Positions 47,344-51,779 of a stretch of DNA of 51,779 bases are shown in pieces; the first letter of the stretch is position 1; the number at the start of each line of letters is the position of its first letter. The notes beneath the pieces are model-generated. The model was not told the DNA's origin, did no database searches, and saw only the letters and a list, made by a program, of their open reading frames with translations. This DNA is from RGIG426 sp045639905 (lineage in GTDB: Bacteria > Bacillota > Clostridia > Oscillospirales > Acutalibacteraceae). The position numbers were made by a program, and so were the translations under genes. Location of the stretch: NCBI GenBank assembly GCA_045639905.1, contig JAZUDZ010000021.1, positions 1-51,779 of the forward strand, written 5' to 3'.

Positions 47344-49917
47344 ATGTCGTATAAGTTATACACAGACTGGGCTGAAAAGAACCCTCACTCTCTCGTTCTT
47401 CTTGAAGTGTCCGATGGATACATCTCTTATGACGAGGGAGCCAGTGCTCTTTTCCGTTTGACTGACCAGCCGTTACAAAAACCGAATAAAAAGGAAAAAG
47501 CTCTTGGCTACACCATTGCTATCCCCCGAAACTATTATCCGATTCTCCTGGACGATATGTCCAAGCTTCGAATCAGTTACATGGTTGCGCGTGGAGACTA
47601 CCAGGTATATCGCTGCGAGTTTGAACCGGAATATTTTGATGCCTATGGAAAACTGATCAACTTCGGTGATAAACCAACAGACAAGAAGTTCGACCGTGGA
47701 ATTGGCCTTTACGACACGGTTGTCGTAAAGAATCTGGCCACCCGCAAGTATATTGTATGGCAAATTGTCCCGGAAGAAGAAGCTACTGATTTAGGACGTG
47801 AACAGAGCGGTAAACTTAGTCACCACACCGTTATGGGACATGCTCTTATCGGCCATTTGGCCGGAGATGAGATTCCGGTTTCCCGTTCAGACATTGATAA
47901 CAGTACCTATCGTGTCATTCACATTCAAGACACGAAAGGGAACAACCTTGTCAAGCACTTCAAAAAGAAGTCTCCTGCTTTGCAGACAATGCAAGAAGAC
48001 GAGGCCGAAGCACTTAAACTCATTGCGGCTCTAAAGTCCGGAGAACTTACCACGGAAGCAGAAGGCGATGAAAACAAAGAGCCCCAGCTCGCTCTTACGG
48101 CTGATGGCAAGGTTGACATTTCCGTTTTGCTGAAAAATAAACAATCTTCCAGTTACGATACCTCTCATGAACAAATTGATGCTTCCGAAATCAGTACAGA
48201 AGATGAGGATGAAGAGGAAGAGACATTAATCTCCTTAAAGAACTACAAAAAGAAGGTTAAAAAACAACCGGAAAAGAAAGTGGCAGCGCCGAAAGCTGCC
48301 GAAAAGCCCTCTGCCCCGCTTTCCGGCAACCCGGAAATTCCCGGATCCGGTCCGGTGGTTTGGTCCGGCGTTAAAATGCCGAAGAAGAAGGAGAAAGTTG
48401 AAAAAGAGCTTGACCTAGTCGATGAGAAGGCTATTGAAAAACAACAAGCCAAAGAGGCGAAAAAACAAGAAGCCTTTGAGAAGAAACAAGCAGCGCTCAA
48501 AGAAAAGCAAAAGAAAAAGGACGCCGATCTTAAGCGTAAGCAGCGTGTTCAGGATGTAAAGAAAGCCGCCGCCGACGCAAAGAAACAAGCCGTCATCGAT
48601 GCAAAAGCCCAAAAGGAACTTGAAAAGAAACAAAAAGAATTCGACAAACTAAACAAGAAGCCGAAAAAGCAAAAAGAAAAAAAAGCCAAGAAAGGCGATC
48701 TTGTTTGGGGCTCCGCTGAAGAAGTTGCCGCAACCTTAGGGGAAACGGGAGAAGCTTTACAGGGGATTCTTGCAGAAGATATCGCCGCCGCGAGCGAAGC
48801 CGTTGAAACTTCTGAAATCGTTGCAGCAGAAGCGGTTGAGTCCGTTGTCGAAACTGCTGAAGATGTTTTGACAGAAAACGTTGAAACGAAAGAAGTACTT
48901 GAAGACTTTACCGACAACGAAAATGTTGCCGACGCTTCCGACTCTAACGAGTTATTGCCGGAAGCCGATGACGAAAACGAAGGCTCTGAAGACGATATTT
49001 CTTCTGAATTTGATGAAATGTTCGCAGAAACAGATGAAAATCCGTTCGAAACAGTCGTTTCTGAAGAGGAATCCGCCGTTTCGGAAGAAAATGTTTCAGC
49101 CAATGACGATTCCTTCGGCGAAGTTACAGAAAATGTCGCCAATAACGTGCAGCCTTCTGATGCCGGCTGGAACTTAACCGGCAAAAAACAAAAGAAAGCT
49201 AAGAAGGAAAAGAAACCTTTCGTTTGGCCGTGGAAACGCAAAAAGATGGAAGCTGAAGCAGCTGCAGCACTTGCCGCCGAAGCGACTGACGAAGAAGTTA
49301 TTTCGGATGCTGTCGATGAAATTCCGGAAGATTCCACCATTTCGGTCGAAACCGAGACTCTTCCAACCGAAGAAGCCATAACAGAAGAAACTATACAGGA
49401 TGTTGTTTCTGAGGATATTGCTGAAACTGATGAAATGACGGAAGACAATCAGGAAGAAAATGAGGAGTCGGACATTCCTTCTGAAGATGCGGAATTTATT
49501 GAATCTCTCGAAGGGCTTGATGCTGAAAACATTGATATTTTCAACACTGACGACTTAGATACAGCATTTACCGATGAATCTAATCCGTTTGATAAACAAC
49601 CTGAGATCTCCGAGAACGAAAATATCGAAGAAGATGCTCCCGCAGAAGTTTCTGTTGATGAAGATTTCATCAATGCACTCTCAGAGGACAACAATTCCGA
49701 AATTGCTGAACCGATTACAGAAAGTGAAGCAAATATATCCAGTGAAGACTCTGAAAAAATACTGGCCGAGATTTTAGGTGTTTCCTTAGAACAATCCGTA
49801 TTTGATCGGATAAACAGCACATCGAACGCACAAGTCCCCATCGCACCTGTTGCAAAATCCGGGAAAGCAAGACGTTTTAAAACCAAACAGCGTTATGCTT
49901 CCAGACACAATCGATAA
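47344..49917 (+). CDS. Protein with Gre-factor C-terminal-like domain and long charged tail
   Basis: An 857-residue protein without signal peptide or membrane helix. Residues about 1-105 are a globular region I do not recognise. Residues about 120-196 read like the C-terminal (FKBP-like) domain of GreA/GreB: VVVKNLATRKYIVWQIVPEEEA, then GKLSHHTVMGHALIGHLAGDEIPV, then YRVIHIQ. The N-terminal Gre coiled coil with its catalytic acidic tip is absent. From about 210 on the chain is low complexity: a Lys/Glu/Ala coiled-coil stretch (about 340-465) with repeated PVVWSG/LVWGS/FVWPW tryptophan islands, a very acidic Ser/Glu part (about 475-810) and a basic end RRFKTKQRYASRHNR. The ATG behind CGGAGG was chosen over an earlier one. 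Transcription-related or scaffold roles are possible; the function is unknown. Confidence 0.7.
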   Translation: MSYKLYTDWAEKNPHSLVLLEVSDGYISYDEGASALFRLTDQPLQKPNKKEKALGYTIAIPRNYYPILLDDMSKLRISYMVARGDYQVYRCEFEPEYFDAYGKLINFGDKPTDKKFDRGIGLYDTVVVKNLATRKYIVWQIVPEEEATDLGREQSGKLSHHTVMGHALIGHLAGDEIPVSRSDIDNSTYRVIHIQDTKGNNLVKHFKKKSPALQTMQEDEAEALKLIAALKSGELTTEAEGDENKEPQLALTADGKVDISVLLKNKQSSSYDTSHEQIDASEISTEDEDEEEETLISLKNYKKKVKKQPEKKVAAPKAAEKPSAPLSGNPEIPGSGPVVWSGVKMPKKKEKVEKELDLVDEKAIEKQQAKEAKKQEAFEKKQAALKEKQKKKDADLKRKQRVQDVKKAAADAKKQAVIDAKAQKELEKKQKEFDKLNKKPKKQKEKKAKKGDLVWGSAEEVAATLGETGEALQGILAEDIAAASEAVETSEIVAAEAVESVVETAEDVLTENVETKEVLEDFTDNENVADASDSNELLPEADDENEGSEDDISSEFDEMFAETDENPFETVVSEEESAVSEENVSANDDSFGEVTENVANNVQPSDAGWNLTGKKQKKAKKEKKPFVWPWKRKKMEAEAAAALAAEATDEEVISDAVDEIPEDSTISVETETLPTEEAITEETIQDVVSEDIAETDEMTEDNQEENEESDIPSEDAEFIESLEGLDAENIDIFNTDDLDTAFTDESNPFDKQPEISENENIEEDAPAEVSVDEDFINALSEDNNSEIAEPITESEANISSEDSEKILAEILGVSLEQSVFDRINSTSNAQVPIAPVAKSGKARRFKTKQRYASRHNR

Positions 49918-49927
49918 CACATAGAGA

Positions 49928-49972
49928 AAAGTAGCCCATTTCAGAAACAATCTGAAACGGGCTACTTTTTTT
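49928..49972. terminator. Terminator after the Gre-C-like gene
   Basis: AAAGTAGCCC-A-TTTCAGA pairs with TCTGAAA-C-GGGCTACTTT, with one mismatch, followed by TTTTTTGC on the plus strand. The A-rich upstream flank lets it serve the convergent lipoprotein gene too. Confidence 0.85.
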
Positions 49973-50013
49973 GCAATTTTCTATTTCTTATTTCATTTGT
50001 CTGATTGCATCAA

Positions 50014-51327
50014 TTATCGTTCCGGCGGTTCAGGCGGAGGGTCCATTGCAGGTGGCTCTCCTTGAGGCATATCACCTCCGGGCATTTTTCCACCTTGTGC
50101 CGCACCGGAGAAACTACTGATTACGGTTGCTTCGTCACTCACTTTTTTATCACAATCGCAATCCAAAATATCATCGCTCATAGAAGGCGTTGTACCGGCA
50201 ATAAAGCCTCCGTTTATGGTAATATAGCCATTCGAGTCAATGACATCCCCTTCGGCTCCCTGACCGGCAAATATTGTCAAATGCCCTTCATTTAGTGTAA
50301 ATACAGATACATTATCTTCATTAACGTTAATACCATCGTCACCGGATACAATGTTGATATATCCTCCGTTTATCGATAGATGCAGCTCGCTGTCAAGTCC
50401 TTCATACTCTGGATTTGTAATATTCAGTATTCCTGTCTTCTTTTTCTGACCATCAACAAGCATAGAAACATAACTATAAAATGCCCCATCTGTCTTAACC
50501 AATTTCTTTTGAACCGAACTGCCTTCTTTCTTATATTGCGGCTTTAAAATACGAAAAACATTGGTTCCCGTAACATTATTCTCACTTCCGTCCGCCAAAA
50601 TAACCCTCGCACCGGCGTTGGTTATATCAACATCGTTACCGTATTCCGTTCTATCTTCCCATTCATTATCACACTCATACACGTTTTTGAATATAACAGC
50701 AGGTGCAACAGAACATGTTATATCGACACCATCCAGCAACAATGTAACCTTGGCATTTTCATTCGTAAAAGCGTCGTCGTCGTTTAAATCAACAAGAATC
50801 TGTCCATTCCAGGAGCCTGACAAAACGTACTCCCCGGGTCTTGTAATATGAACAACCGGATTTTTAAATGCTTCTTCACTGGAATGCATCATATCACTTG
50901 GAAATTCATCACCTAAAACCGGCAAAGTTGCAAAAATATACTCATTCAAGCCTTCGGCTGTATAATAAGTTGTCCATTCTGTTTCTCCATCATAATTCTC
51001 TTTTGAAAACAAATTCTCATCAATTTGAGGATAATAGATAATATCGTGAGCTACATACACAGCATCGTCTGTACTGGGTTTATCTCCCGTATAATAGGGT
51101 TCTGCATGACTGGGATCAAAATTCCATACATAATTGTACTCGGAAACTGTCTGTCCGTTGCACTCAACTTTTCCATCTTTGAATGTCAAAATGTTTTGTG
51201 CATTTTCATTAATCAAAGATGTCTCACTAGCATCGGATTCATCAGGAAAATTCGATGGCGACCAGTCACATCCCGATAACAAAATCAGTATGGTAAGACT
51301 AAGTAAAATGCATAAGTTTCTTTTCAT
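50014..51327 (-). CDS. Cthe_2159-like carbohydrate-binding lipoprotein
   Basis: A 437-residue surface lipoprotein with lipobox LLSGC (Cys20) after a hydrophobic signal. Residues about 155-400 match the style of the Cthe_2159 (carbohydrate-binding domain, formerly DUF4353) family, a parallel beta-helix reported to bind acidic plant polysaccharide in Clostridium thermocellum. Seen motifs are GEYVLSGSWNGQILVDL, VTLLLDGVDITCSVAPAVI, LHLSINGGYINIVSGDDGIN and GYITINGGFIAGT. The C-terminal GGKMPGGDMPQGEPPAMDPP tail is Gly/Pro-rich, as in many members. Acidic residues around the helix would bind calcium. AAGGAG lies before the ATG. Binding partner is inferred from the family. Confidence 0.8.
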   Translation of the reverse strand: MKRNLCILLSLTILILLSGCDWSPSNFPDESDASETSLINENAQNILTFKDGKVECNGQTVSEYNYVWNFDPSHAEPYYTGDKPSTDDAVYVAHDIIYYPQIDENLFSKENYDGETEWTTYYTAEGLNEYIFATLPVLGDEFPSDMMHSSEEAFKNPVVHITRPGEYVLSGSWNGQILVDLNDDDAFTNENAKVTLLLDGVDITCSVAPAVIFKNVYECDNEWEDRTEYGNDVDITNAGARVILADGSENNVTGTNVFRILKPQYKKEGSSVQKKLVKTDGAFYSYVSMLVDGQKKKTGILNITNPEYEGLDSELHLSINGGYINIVSGDDGINVNEDNVSVFTLNEGHLTIFAGQGAEGDVIDSNGYITINGGFIAGTTPSMSDDILDCDCDKKVSDEATVISSFSGAAQGGKMPGGDMPQGEPPAMDPPPEPPER

Positions 51328-51417
51328 TATTAACCACTCCTTTGATATGTATATTCTATATCAAAAAGAAAATGATATGTTTAACAAAATGTAAATGCTT
51401 TATTAAATAATTGTAAA

Positions 51418-51456
51418 CAAAAAAACTCCCTTGGACAATTATGTCCAAGGGAGTTT
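51418..51456 (-). terminator. Terminator of the 5S-tRNA unit
   Basis: A 15-bp perfect stem (AAACTCCCTTGGACA and its complement) with a 4-nt loop directly follows the tRNA 3' end. On the minus strand it runs into TTTTTTTG. Confidence 0.9.
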
Positions 51457-51530
51457 GGCGCCACCTGTAGGGTTTGAACCTACGACCCTCCGGTTAACAG
51501 CCGGATGCTCTACCGCTGAGCTAAGGAGGC
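51456..51530 (-). tRNA. tRNA-Asn (GUU)
   Basis: A 75-nt cloverleaf with anticodon loop CTGTTAA, D-arm TAGCTCAGCGGTAGAGC, T-arm GTAGGTTCAAACCCTAC, discriminator G and encoded CCA. The acceptor stem has one U-U mismatch at pair 4-69. It lies about 2 nt behind the 5S rRNA, so both come from one precursor. Confidence 0.95.
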
Positions 51531-51532
51531 AT

Positions 51533-51650
<118 letters not shown>

Positions 51651-51685
51651 CTATATCTGCTCCTCCGTTTGGGGGAACATTTGGG

Positions 51686-51714
51686 ATTATAGCACCCCAA
51701 AATGACAGTGTCAA
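51686..51714 (-). promoter_or_regulatory. Consensus promoter of the 5S-tRNA-Asn unit
   Basis: On the minus strand TTGACA, 17 bp, TATAAT: a perfect sigma-A consensus. Initiation near 51679 would leave a leader of about 29 nt before 5S. Confidence 0.9.
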
Positions 51715-51779
51715 GAAAAATTTAAAAAAATTTCCATTTTTTCTGAAAAATCATTTTTTTGTTGGGATTGTTTCGAAAC

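Noticed and set aside
48549..49886. Minus-strand Ser-rich frames of 299 and 145 codons opposite the Gre-C-like gene
   Set aside because: They are mirror images of Glu/Ala/Lys codons (GAA gives TTC, GAA/GCT gives Ser) and have no start signals. The plus-strand frame has promoter, SD and terminator.

Overview
The window looks like a chromosomal segment of a monoderm member of the Bacillota, most likely Clostridia of the Oscillospiraceae/Ruminococcaceae kind. This is inferred from gene content and signals, not from a search: a perfect CIRCE operator before groES-groEL, a YtrA-type GntR/ABC operon, RqcH, TrmK-Nif3, strong AGGAGG-type ribosome binding sites, consensus sigma-A promoters, and a type IV pilus cluster without a secretin (PilQ) or PilP. 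Coding density is high, genes form operons with ATGA, TGATG or TAATG overlaps, and operon ends carry long perfect hairpins.

Left part (1-21.8 kb) is mostly housekeeping. At the left edge lies the 3' part of a structured RNA, possibly 6S. A minus-strand cluster follows: DUF1858 protein, trmK, nif3-like, rqcH, rpiB. A divergent promoter region with an 11-bp palindrome separates it from a GntR-YtrA regulator, an ABC ATPase and a large permease. A six-gene minus-strand operon encodes murD, a GNAT acetyltransferase, a YnbB-type PLP enzyme, coaX, a GT-C-like membrane protein and an ECF S component (probably for pantothenate). Then come a RING/zinc-ribbon membrane protein with galU (plus strand), groES-groEL, plsY-gpsA, and a DUF1846 protein.

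Middle part (21.9-46.9 kb) is a single-strand type IV pilus locus. In transcription order it holds a membrane diguanylate cyclase, a giant prepilin-like protein of about 4609 residues, three smaller pilin-like or pilus-tip proteins, PilB, PilT, PilC, prepilin peptidase, PilM, PilN, PilO, and the major pilin with its own promoter. PilB carries a two-motif MshEN domain, a known c-di-GMP receptor. The locus therefore seems to contain both the enzyme that makes c-di-GMP and the motor that senses it. The giant protein has a class III prepilin leader followed by two GLUG blocks, seven carbohydrate-binding-like sandwiches, six copies of a module I do not recognise, eight InlB/Flg_new-like repeats, a poly-Thr linker and an Ig-like end. 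I read it as a modular pilus-borne adhesin and the most notable item in the window.

Right part (47.3-51.8 kb) has a plus-strand protein with a Gre-factor C-terminal-like domain fused to a very long Lys/Glu-rich tail, a Cthe_2159-like carbohydrate-binding lipoprotein, and a stand-alone 5S rRNA-tRNA-Asn transcription unit with a perfect consensus promoter.
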